From the NCBI GenBank assembly GCA_015075175.1, contig JABTUV010000002.1:273581-337580 (forward strand): a stretch of 64,000 nt of DNA. Reading direction: 5' to 3'. Source of the DNA: a bacterium (GTDB lineage Bacteria > Hinthialibacterota > Hinthialibacteria > H5-UNCL2). The position numbers and the translations under genes are program-made. Below are positions 35,888-43,434 of the stretch, in pieces; within the stretch, counting starts at the first letter, position 1, and every line of letters begins with the position of its first letter. Below the pieces are notes generated by a model, which worked only from the letters and a program-made list of their open reading frames with translations, made no database searches and was not told where the DNA came from.

Positions 35888-37378
35888 GTGGTCCAACCAT
35901 TCCTTCTCTCCATGCGCGGAATAACCAAGCGTTATCCCGGCGTGGAGGCTCTCAAAGGCGTCAATCTGGAAATCCTGCCCGGCGAAGTGCACGCGCTGGT
36001 CGGGGAAAACGGCGCCGGCAAGTCCACGCTCATGAAACTCCTGGTCGGCGCGGACCGCGCCGACGCGGGCGAGATCGTCTTCAACGGCCGGGTTCTCGCC
36101 GGCCACACCACGCGCGATGCCCGCAGGGCCGGCATCGGCATCATCTATCAAGAGTTCAACCTGATTCCGTTTCTCTCGGCGGTCGATAACATCTTCCTGG
36201 GCAAGGAGCGGACCCGCAACGCCTTCGGCTTCGTGGACAGCCGCCGGCAACGGAAGGAAGCGGCGGAACTGCTTTCCAGCCTGGGCATCGAGATCGACCT
36301 GGACGTGCCGGTCAAATACCTTTCGGTCGCGCAGAAGCAGCTGGTCGAGATCGCCAAGGCCCTTTCCGAGCAATCCATCCTTCTGGCCATGGACGAACCC
36401 AGCGCTACGTTGACCACGCGGGAACTCGACAAGCTCTTCGAGATCATCCGCCGCCTGAAGGCGCAGGGTATCTCCGTCATCTACATCTCGCACCGACTGG
36501 AGGAGGTTTTTGAAATCTGCGACCGAGTGACGGTGTTCCGCGACGGGATGGGTGTGGCGACGCGCCCGGTGTGCGAAGTCAATCGGGAATGGTTGATCGA
36601 GCGCATGGTCGGGCGCAGCCTGTCGGAGGAATTTCCCAAGGTGGAAACTCCGGTCGGCGAGGAGCTCTTGCGCGTGAAAGGTCTGTCGCGGGCGGGCGCG
36701 TTCAGAGACGTCAGCTTCTCGCTGTATCGCGGAGAAATCCTCGCCCTCACGGGGCTGGTGGGCTCAGGCCGGACGGAGGTCGCGCGGGCCATCTTCGGCG
36801 CCGATCCGCCGGACGCCGGGCAAGTCTATTTCAAGGGCAGGCCGGTGCGTTTCGCCAGCCCCGCCGAAGCGACGGTAGCGGGACTGGCCCTCCTCACCGA
36901 GGACCGCAAGAGCCAGGGTCTCGTTTTGGGCATGACAGTCCGGGAGAACGTCACCCTCTCCAACCTGGCGGCGCTGGCCACGGCCGGTTTCGTGCGGCGG
37001 AAGGAGGAGCGCGCCGTCGTGGATCGCTGCATCGTCGAGCTCTTCATCCGCACTCCCAGCCGCGAACAGACGGTCAAGCATCTCTCGGGCGGCAATCAGC
37101 AGAAGGTCGTGGTCGCGCGCTGGCTGCTGTCGGAGGCGGAGCTCCTTATCTTCGACGAGCCCACGCGCGGCATCGACGTGGGCGCCAAGGCCGAAATCTA
37201 TCATCTGATGAACCGCCTCTTGGCGGCGGGCAAGGGTATTCTGATGATCAGCTCGGAGCTGCCGGAGGTGCTGGGCATGGCGGACCGGATCGCGGTCATG
37301 CGCGAGGGCCGCCTGGCGGGCATCCTGCCGCGCGCCGAGGCGACGCAGGAGAGAATCATGCGTCTGGCCGTGGCATGA
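35888..37378 (+). CDS. RbsA/MglA-type sugar ABC transporter ATPase (two ABC domains)
   Basis: About 496 residues. GTG 35888 gives the usual short lead to LLSMRGITKRYPGVEALKGV; TTG 35873 and ATG 35912 are alternatives and none has a ribosome site, because a low-complexity tract lies upstream. The first ABC domain has GENGAGKST (Walker A), Q-loop YQEFNLIPF, and a signature-like SVAQKQLVEIAKAL before LAMDEPSATLT (Walker B). The second has a degenerate Walker A (GLVGSGRTEV), signature SGGNQQKVVVARWL and IFDEPTRGIDVG. This asymmetry is normal for RbsA. It energises sugar uptake with a permease not found here. Confidence 0.93.
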   Translation: MVQPFLLSMRGITKRYPGVEALKGVNLEILPGEVHALVGENGAGKSTLMKLLVGADRADAGEIVFNGRVLAGHTTRDARRAGIGIIYQEFNLIPFLSAVDNIFLGKERTRNAFGFVDSRRQRKEAAELLSSLGIEIDLDVPVKYLSVAQKQLVEIAKALSEQSILLAMDEPSATLTTRELDKLFEIIRRLKAQGISVIYISHRLEEVFEICDRVTVFRDGMGVATRPVCEVNREWLIERMVGRSLSEEFPKVETPVGEELLRVKGLSRAGAFRDVSFSLYRGEILALTGLVGSGRTEVARAIFGADPPDAGQVYFKGRPVRFASPAEATVAGLALLTEDRKSQGLVLGMTVRENVTLSNLAALATAGFVRRKEERAVVDRCIVELFIRTPSREQTVKHLSGGNQQKVVVARWLLSEAELLIFDEPTRGIDVGAKAEIYHLMNRLLAAGKGILMISSELPEVLGMADRIAVMREGRLAGILPRAEATQERIMRLAVA

Positions 37379-38409
37379 TCAATTCGTAGCCGTAACTCGT
37401 AATTCGTAATCGATCCTCGATTAAGAACCACGAGCATGAGCACACCCCGCGCACCCCTCGAAACCGTCCTCCGCTCCAACTCGCGCACGGACTCGGCCAG
37501 CTCTCGGTTGATGGGAACAGGCAGGCCGTGCTTCTCCGCCAGCTTCACGATGGCGCCCGAGAGCGCGTCGATTTCAGTGGGTTTGCCGGCCTCGACCGCC
37601 TGCAACATGCTGGAGCGATGCGCGGCGGTGGGAGGGATTTCCTCCTCCAGAAAATGCCACCAGTAGCTCTCCGCGTCGTGAAAGAGCATCTCGACGCCTT
37701 CCGCCGCGGCCACGCGGTACACCTCCTCCACGACCTGCCGCATCCGCGCGCGCGTTTCCGGGTTCTCCGCCAACTGGCCGTAAGTGCATTGTCGCAACGC
37801 CGAAAGCGGATTCAGTGCGCAGTTGTAGAGGACTTTGGCCCAGATGTAGGCGCGGATGCGGTCGGTGGTCCGGCAGGGGATGCGGGCGCGGTCGATGGCG
37901 TCCGCCAGCGCCGAGAGGCGCTTCGAGGGAGCGCCTTCGGGCCAGGGACCCAGCATGACGGGGGCGGCGCAGACCGTGATGCGGACCGCGCCCGGACGAG
38001 GCAGCATGGCGCCGAAGATGACCCGCCCACCGACCACCCGCCGCCGCCCGAAACGCGCCTCCAGAATCTCGCAGTTGCCCAGTCCATTCTGAAGCGAGAC
38101 GAACCATGTATCCTCGTCGGCAAAGCGCGCCGCCGCATGGGCCGCGATTTCGGTAGCGTAACTCTTAACCGCTAGGAGGATCGCCGAGGGCGCGGGTCCT
38201 GGCCAGGGCTCTCCTTCTCCAAGCGTCGCAACAGAGACGCCGGCATGGTCCCCCCAGATGCCCTCCAAGTCCAATCCGCCCCGCCGGACAGCCTCCCAGT
38301 GCGGACCCCGGCCGTAGAGCACGACGGGCGACCCGGCGCGCGCCAGGAAGCCGGCGAAAGCGCTCCCGATGGCGCCGGCTCCGAAGACCAATATCGACCT
38401 TGAATCCAT
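37201..38409 (-). CDS. ketopantoate reductase family (ApbA/PanE-like), with run-on C-terminus
   Basis: The first 315 or so residues are a good ApbA/PanE protein: GAGAIGSAFAGFLARAG (NAD(P)H Rossmann loop), LLAVKSYAT, LQNGLGN, WAKVLYNCALNPLSAL with the catalytic Lys, and KPTEIDALSGAIV. The reading frame then continues about 70 residues through a low-complexity tract and 178 bases antisense to the RbsA-like gene, which is unlike the family; the authentic stop is probably lost through repeat insertion or an indel near 37440. Family members reduce 2-dehydropantoate or similar 2-oxo acids. Not obviously linked to its neighbours. Confidence 0.82.
   Translation of the reverse strand: MDSRSILVFGAGAIGSAFAGFLARAGSPVVLYGRGPHWEAVRRGGLDLEGIWGDHAGVSVATLGEGEPWPGPAPSAILLAVKSYATEIAAHAAARFADEDTWFVSLQNGLGNCEILEARFGRRRVVGGRVIFGAMLPRPGAVRITVCAAPVMLGPWPEGAPSKRLSALADAIDRARIPCRTTDRIRAYIWAKVLYNCALNPLSALRQCTYGQLAENPETRARMRQVVEEVYRVAAAEGVEMLFHDAESYWWHFLEEEIPPTAAHRSSMLQAVEAGKPTEIDALSGAIVKLAEKHGLPVPINRELAESVRELERRTVSRGARGVLMLVVLNRGSITNYELRLRIDHATARRMILSCVASARGRMPARRPSRMTAIRSAMPSTSGSSELIIRIPLPAAKRRFIR
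37379..37435. repeat. TCGTAAT low-complexity tract, second copy
   Basis: Words such as CGTAACTCGTAATTCGTAATCG and ATCCTCGATTAAGAACCACG lie directly after the RbsA-like stop and inside the run-on end of the PanE-like frame. Confidence 0.55.
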
Positions 38410-38625
38410 GGTGATTTGTTCCCGAGGACCGCCCCGACCCTAACCCGTGCGAGCCGAACATGGCAAGCTACCAGCCAGGACCTTGCCGCACAAGCGCCTG
38501 TAAGACGGGCAGACTTGCAAACGATCAAGACTTTGTTGCCCCGAAGCAGGTATTAATCTTCTCAAACCAGTCAGTTTTTCCCATTGTCAAGCTCGGACCT
38601 GTTGAGTATCATGACTTCATTGTGC

Positions 38626-38653
38626 TTGGATTCACTTAATTTTGTGATATATT
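38626..38653 (+). promoter_or_regulatory. promoter of the Crp/Fnr-family regulator
   Basis: TTGGAT (38626-38631), a 16-base spacer and TATATT (38648-38653) preceded by TGA (extended -10), 53 bases before ATG 38707. The 38410-38706 gap is AT-rich and holds no gene. Confidence 0.6.
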
Positions 38654-38706
38654 AACTGTCCGATGGACATGACTTTTGCGCAAGACAGAAAAGAAGAAGG
38701 TGCACC

Positions 38707-39473
38707 ATGAACGACCAACCCCTTCGCGTGGTTCGATTTCATCATCATTGCTACACATGCCTGTTGGCGGCGTCGCGGCTGTGCTGCAACCTCTCCGAGG
38801 AGCACGTGCGCAAGTTGGCGTCCTTGTCCAAGCAGATTACCTATCGCAAGAACCAGACGCTGTTCGTCGAGGGCGAACCGGCGGCGCGGGTGTTCGTGAT
38901 CCGCAAGGGCACGGTGAAGTTGTCGCGTACCGCCCCGGACGGGCGGGATTCCTGCTGCAACTGAAGGGCGCGGGCGCGCTGACCGGCTTCACGCGCTCTT
39001 CATGGACAACTACGCGGTCACGGCGACCGCCTGTGGCACCGTCGAAGTGTGCCTCTTGCGCAGCAAAGACGTGCTGGAGACGGTGTCGGACGACGCGGTG
39101 TTCCTCCAGAACCTGGTGAAGTTGTGCCAGCATGAACTGGTCGATGCCTGGAACCAGTTGATCACGTTCGCCACGGCCGGACCGCGCTCGCGGGTCGCCA
39201 CGCTGCTCTTGAAGGCCATGCCGGACACGCCGGCGGAGCCGGGCGCGCTGGTCGAGCGTGGCGCTGCCGGTGAGCCGCCGCAACATCGCCGAGTGGCTCA
39301 ACATCGCGCCCGAGACGCTCTCGCGCATCCTGTCCGAGCTGGAGAACCGGGGTCTGATCATGCGCCTGCCGGGCCGACGCCTGGCGGTCGCCAACGCCGA
39401 GGCTCTGGCCGGCGTGGTGACTGGCGACTTCTTACCTGCGCCGGCTGGCAAACCCATCGCTCGTGCCCGGTAA
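38707..39473 (+). CDS. Crp/Fnr-family transcription regulator (several frameshifts)
   Basis: The protein is spread over changing frames. 38707-38945 encodes HHHCYTCLLAASRLCCNLSEEHVRKLASLSKQITYRKNQTLFVEGEPA, the start of a cyclic-nucleotide-like effector domain. FLLQLKGAGALTGFT, MDNYAVTATACGTVEVCLLRSKDVLE and finally SRRNIAEWLNIAPETLSRILSELENRGLI (helix-turn-helix) follow in shifted frames up to 39473. Shifts lie near 38950, 38990 and 39255. The N-terminal cysteines (CxxCx7CC) recall the iron-sulfur ligands of FNR. Whether these are errors or a true pseudogene cannot be decided here. It would sense oxygen, redox or a small ligand. Confidence 0.75.
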
Positions 39474-39528
39474 CGCGATCGGGGACGCGCAGGCAGGGAC
39501 CGGCACGAATCTCAAGTTACCGCCCGCT

Positions 39529-41186
39529 CTATCGTGAGCCCCCGGCGGGGATTCGTGACTGTCCCAATTCCTCCCTTGGAATCCAATAGTAGGTGGGGCG
39601 CGTGAAGGCGCCGCTTTTGGGCGCCAACGCCCGGCGCCGCTCCGGCAACTCCTCGTCTCCGTAGCGAATGGTCGAATACAACTGGTAATGCCGCGCGATG
39701 GCGGCGAAGAGGTCGAATTCGAGGTTCAGCGGATAGTCGGCGATGATGGCGTCATAGTGGTGCTCGCGGATCAGGGCGTACCACTTTTCGGACGGCTGTC
39801 CGCCGCAGCGGGCAAACTCGAGGGCGGCGAACTCGCGCACGTAAACGGGCGCCCGCGCTGGAGATTGAGGTAGGGATGGCTCAACACCCATACCCGCTCG
39901 CCTGACTGCGCCAACAGCTCGGCACGACCCGCTCGGCTTGTCGGACGGTTTCGTTTTGACGATTGGGTCGCCAGTCGCCCGGACGATTGACGGCCAGCAG
40001 CACGAGTACCTGTGCGGCGACGAGGGCGTGGCGGCCCGCTGCAGGACGAGTCGAGAGTGGCTCCAGGCGTCTCCCAACAGCACCCGCCGACCATACACAT
40101 CGCCAGCATCAACGGCGGGAGGTTGTTGTAATAGGCGCCGTACTTGAACGTCACCGGTAGGCTGGCCGCCGCGCCGAAGATGAGTAACAGCGCCTCCAGC
40201 GCGCGCTCCGCCGCCGCGGTCCTCGCGCGGCCATGGCCAGTCCGACGACGATGCCCAAGACCCACGGCAGTGCGTACTTGAGCGTCGGTTTGACGAAGAT
40301 GAGCGCGAACAGATTGCGATGCTCAACCGCGCGGGCATGCGCATACATGTAATCCCAGTACCAGCCCTCCGTCAGCCACTGTCCTAGTGCGATCCAGACC
40401 AGCGAGACCGCTCCGCCCGCCAAAAGAAACTCGGCCCGTCTCCACCACCTCACCTCCCTCTCTGGGAGAGGGGCAGGGGTGGAAATACCCTCTCCCTCTG
40501 GGAGAGGGCAGGTGAGGGGACACCTCTCCCTCTGGGAGAGGGCAGGTGTGAGGACCTCTCCCTTAGGGAGAGGGTAGGGGTGAGGAAGGAACGAGCATGT
40601 CAAACAGCCCTACCGCCAAGAGGAACGCGCTGCCGTTCTGCTTGGCCAACGGAGAAGAACCGAGCAGCAGCACGGACGCGACCCTCCAGATCATGCGCCC
40701 CGTGTTGCGGCTCTTGGCGTAAGCGCCGATGCCCGCCGCCGCCATCGCCAGCATCAGCGCATCCACCCGGCACAGGTCCAGCCACTGGCCGGTGTATTGA
40801 TAGAAGCCCCAGAAGAGCCCCATGGCGAGCCACGCCGGCCGCCAGCCGCCGGTGCGCGCGCGCACGAATCCGCCCAGCGCAATGCACGTCACAACCGACG
40901 CCAGCATCGACAGGAGGCGCCCGGTCCAGAAAGCGGGGCCGCAAAAATAGACGAGTGGCGCCCACAGGATCAGGTACAAGGGGGGATAAAAGTAGGCGAT
41001 CCACTGGTCGGGGCGGCTGTAGACGGCCTGGCCGTGCGCCAGCCGATGCGCCGCAATCAACAGGTCGCCTTCCATCCATTCCAGTCCGAAGGGATAGCCG
41101 ACGCGAAAACAAAAGGCATACAGCACCTCGCCCGCAAAGACGATGAGGGGAAGGAGGCAGAGGAAGTGCGCGGCGCGTCGGTTCAT
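39529..41186 (-). pseudogene. polytopic membrane glycosyltransferase, broken by repeats and frameshifts
   Basis: From ATG 41186 the N-terminal part (about 200 residues) has membrane segments and the lumenal motif GYPFGLEWMEGDLLIAAHR plus YFYPPLYLILWAPLVYF, typical of GT39/ArnT-type or GT87 lipid-sugar transferases. At 40586-40448 a block of CTCTCCC repeats enters and adds a stop. The protein resumes in another frame (FLLAGGAVSLVWIALGQW, NLFALIFVKPTLKYALPW), then shifts again (VTFKYGAYYNNLPPLMLA) and ends with a soluble part (HYDAIIADYPLNLEFDLF...YYWIPREELG). The gene is thus disrupted unless the repeats and shifts are assembly artefacts. Confidence 0.65.
40448..40586. repeat. four-unit palindromic repeat array CTCTCCCTNNGGGAGAGGG inside a gene
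   Basis: Four hairpin units of type CTCTCCCT-CT-GGGAGAGG separated by GGCAGGTGAGG-like spacers. This is a widespread REP-like family that in coding frames reads as PLPEGEG-type peptides. It interrupts the membrane glycosyltransferase gene. Confidence 0.85.
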
Positions 41187-41849
41187 GGTTTCGGGGCCAT
41201 CTTGACGGCCGCGCACACGCTGTCAAGTAGTTGGCGTTCCTGCTACCTCACGCTCCCGGCCGCCTCGGCTGTCATTTCGACCGAAGGGAGAAATCTTGCG
41301 CCTTGCGCTCGGGTGGTGGTTCAAAGGCGGGAGAGATTTCTCCCTTCGGTCGAAATGACAGTATCGTTCTCCTTCGGTCGAAACGACAGTTCGCGTCTCT
41401 TTTCAGTCCTGATGGCATGGAGATCGGGAGGTTCGCGCGCGGGCAATGCTCCTGCGGGGCTGGTAGCCAATTCGCCGCGGACCACCGGGGTGGCTGGCCA
41501 CTTGCGAGAGCCGCACTTGTGGGTACATTGAGGGATGTTTTCCCGATCCTGGGCCCCGGAGGTCGCCATGCGCGGCACGCTCGTGTCTCTCGCCACTCTG
41601 TCTACAGTCGCGACCTTCTCCGACGACGATACCGACATCGACTACGTGGTCCTTCTTGCGAGGGAGAAAGGCCGCGCCAGGTTTACCAGCATCGCGGAAT
41701 CGGAGGGTTATGCGCGGTAACCCTCACGATTACGATTACGATACGTGCTCGTAATCGTGTTCGATTAAGATCAAGATCAAGATTAAGATCAAGATTAAGA
41801 TTAAGATTAAGATTAAGATTGGGAATGCGGCGGGTTCGGAGGACCATCC
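41187..41849. repeat. gene-free gap with TTTCGACC repeat and TCGTAATC/AAGATT tracts
   Basis: Arms TGTCATTTCGACCGAAGGG (from 41270), CCCTTCGGTCGAAATGACA (to about 41360) and a third partial arm to 41389 form an inverted repeat related to those at 6757 and 34546. At 41722-41820 runs of ATTACGATTACGA and then AAGATCAAGATTAAGATT units lead up to the uppP ribosome site. I see no supported gene. Confidence 0.65.
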
Positions 41850-42653
41850 TTGATCTACCTGAAAGCCATCATCCTCGCAGTCGTCGAGGGAATCACCGAG
41901 TTTCTGCCCATCAGCAGCACCGGCCACATGATCCTGGTAGACGAATGGATGCAACTCTCGCCGGATCGAAGTTTCTCCGAAGCCTTCATGGTGATCATCC
42001 AACTGCCGGCGATCCTGTCGGTCGTCATCTACTTCTGGAAGGACCTGTGGCCGCTGCAGCCCAGCGCGGTTGAGACCCGCCTGCGCCTGCGGCTGTGGGC
42101 GACCATCCTCCTGGCATTTCTGCCCGCGGCCTTACTGGGCCTGCTCTTTCACAACTATATCGAAGAAAAGCTGTTTAACAGCGGAGTAGTCGCGGGGGCG
42201 CTGCTGGTGGGCGGGGTGCTCTTGATACTCCTGGACCGGGGAGGACGGCGCGCGGACATCGCGGGTGTGCACGACATCTCGCCGCGGATCGCGCTTCTGA
42301 TCGGTCTCTTTCAGTGCCTGGCGATGATCCCGGGCACGTCACGTTCGGCGGCGACCATCATCGGAGCCATGGCGCTGGGGGCCAGCCGCGTCGCCGCCGC
42401 CGAGTTCTCCTTCTTTCTCGCCATTCCTACCATGGCCGGTGCTACCGCTCTGACCGTCGCCAAGCACGGCCTCTCCTTCACGGGCGAGCAGTGGGGCGTT
42501 TTGGCCGTGGGTTCGCTGGTCTCCTTCGGCGTGGCCTACGGGGTCGTAGCCGGCCTGATGATCTTCATCCGCCGGCACAGCTTCGCGCCGTTCGGCTACT
42601 ACCGTATCGCGCTGGCGCTGATCGTACTGGGATACTATTGGGGCGCGCGATGA
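41850..42653 (+). CDS. uppP: undecaprenyl-diphosphatase
   Basis: A 267-residue integral membrane enzyme that dephosphorylates undecaprenyl diphosphate to recycle the lipid carrier for peptidoglycan and surface glycans. The start is TTG 41850, with GGAGG nine bases upstream. Both BacA/UppP catalytic motifs are present: EGITEFLPISSTGHM (residues 14-28) and PGTSRSAATI (about 155-165). About seven or eight membrane segments are visible and the length is normal. It may also give low-level bacitracin resistance. Upstream is a repeat-filled gap; downstream a response regulator converges with a nine-base gap. Confidence 0.95.
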   Translation: MIYLKAIILAVVEGITEFLPISSTGHMILVDEWMQLSPDRSFSEAFMVIIQLPAILSVVIYFWKDLWPLQPSAVETRLRLRLWATILLAFLPAALLGLLFHNYIEEKLFNSGVVAGALLVGGVLLILLDRGGRRADIAGVHDISPRIALLIGLFQCLAMIPGTSRSAATIIGAMALGASRVAAAEFSFFLAIPTMAGATALTVAKHGLSFTGEQWGVLAVGSLVSFGVAYGVVAGLMIFIRRHSFAPFGYYRIALALIVLGYYWGAR

Positions 42654-42662
42654 AAACGCGCG

Positions 42663-43067
42663 TCAGCGCGGCGTCCTGCCCGCCAAGATCTTCTCCAGGC
42701 GGTCCGCCACCTCGAACGGGTCGAACGGTTTGGAGATGAAGTCATCGGCCGCCGTCCCCCGCTTCCAGACGCCGTCCGCCAGTTCGCCGTCGCTGGTGAT
42801 CGAGGTCATAATCACGACCGGAACGTCGCGCGTCTCCGCGTTGGCCTTCAGCCGCTTGCAGGCCTCCAGGCCCGACAGGCCCGGCATCACCAGGTCCAAC
42901 AGCACCACGTCCACCCTTGCCGACTCGACCAGCGGCGCGACCTGCGAACCCGAATAGCAGCAAACAACCTCGAAGCCGCGAATCTTCAACGCCGTAGTGA
43001 GCATCTCCGTAATGGCCTCGTCGTCGTCCCCGACGAGCACCTTGAAGACCGGTCTAGTTCGCTCCAT
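42663..43067 (-). CDS. single-domain response regulator (CheY-like)
   Basis: A 134-residue protein from ATG 43067 (AAGGAA upstream; the frame continues further but without domain). The receiver domain is complete: acidic cluster VGDDDEAI, phospho-acceptor Asp in VVLLDLVMPGLSG, Thr/Ser in IMTSI and Lys in SKPFDPFEV. There is no output domain, so it would act by protein-protein contact. A VWKRGTAADDFISKPF stretch is typical of two-component relay proteins. No histidine kinase is nearby. Confidence 0.93.
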   Translation of the reverse strand: MERTRPVFKVLVGDDDEAITEMLTTALKIRGFEVVCCYSGSQVAPLVESARVDVVLLDLVMPGLSGLEACKRLKANAETRDVPVVIMTSITSDGELADGVWKRGTAADDFISKPFDPFEVADRLEKILAGRTPR

Positions 43068-43191
43068 GCAGAGGGTTTTCCTTAAGACATCCGCAGAATC
43101 CTGAGCTGACTCAGGCGAAAAAACCATCATACCAGGTGTCACAGTTTTTGTCCAGAAAATTTCAAGCGCAAGCGCATGGGCGCTCGGGATC

Positions 43192-43227
43192 TATGGGACC
43201 TATGGGACGTATGGGACCTATGAGACC
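43192..43227. repeat. four 9-base repeats TATGGGACC
   Basis: TATGGGACC, TATGGGACG, TATGGGACC, TATGAGACC in tandem in the gap before the DnaE-like gene. The rest of 43068-43434 shows no gene. Confidence 0.8.
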
Positions 43228-43434
43228 TGGGGGACGCCGCCTTCCCCCAAAGACGTGTCCCATGCATCCCAGCGTTCGCGTACATTCCATGCCTCCTCTC
43301 GCCCGGTGATTGATTTTCCCGGCCATTTGTCTAGACTGCTCCCCACGATGCGGCGGCGCCGCTCGGTAACATCCTGAATCACTTGGAAATGCCCCTTCCG
43401 CTGCAGGAACCGCGCGGAAGCCCGAGAGCGCGAC

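Noticed and set aside
39682-39693. TGGTAATGCCG, resembling the operator
   Set aside because: Inside coding sequence with two mismatches, consistent with chance.
41535-41720. Small plus-strand frame (60 codons) before uppP
   Set aside because: No recognised domain; a TDIDYVVLLA stretch recalls nucleotidyltransferases but the GS motif is absent.
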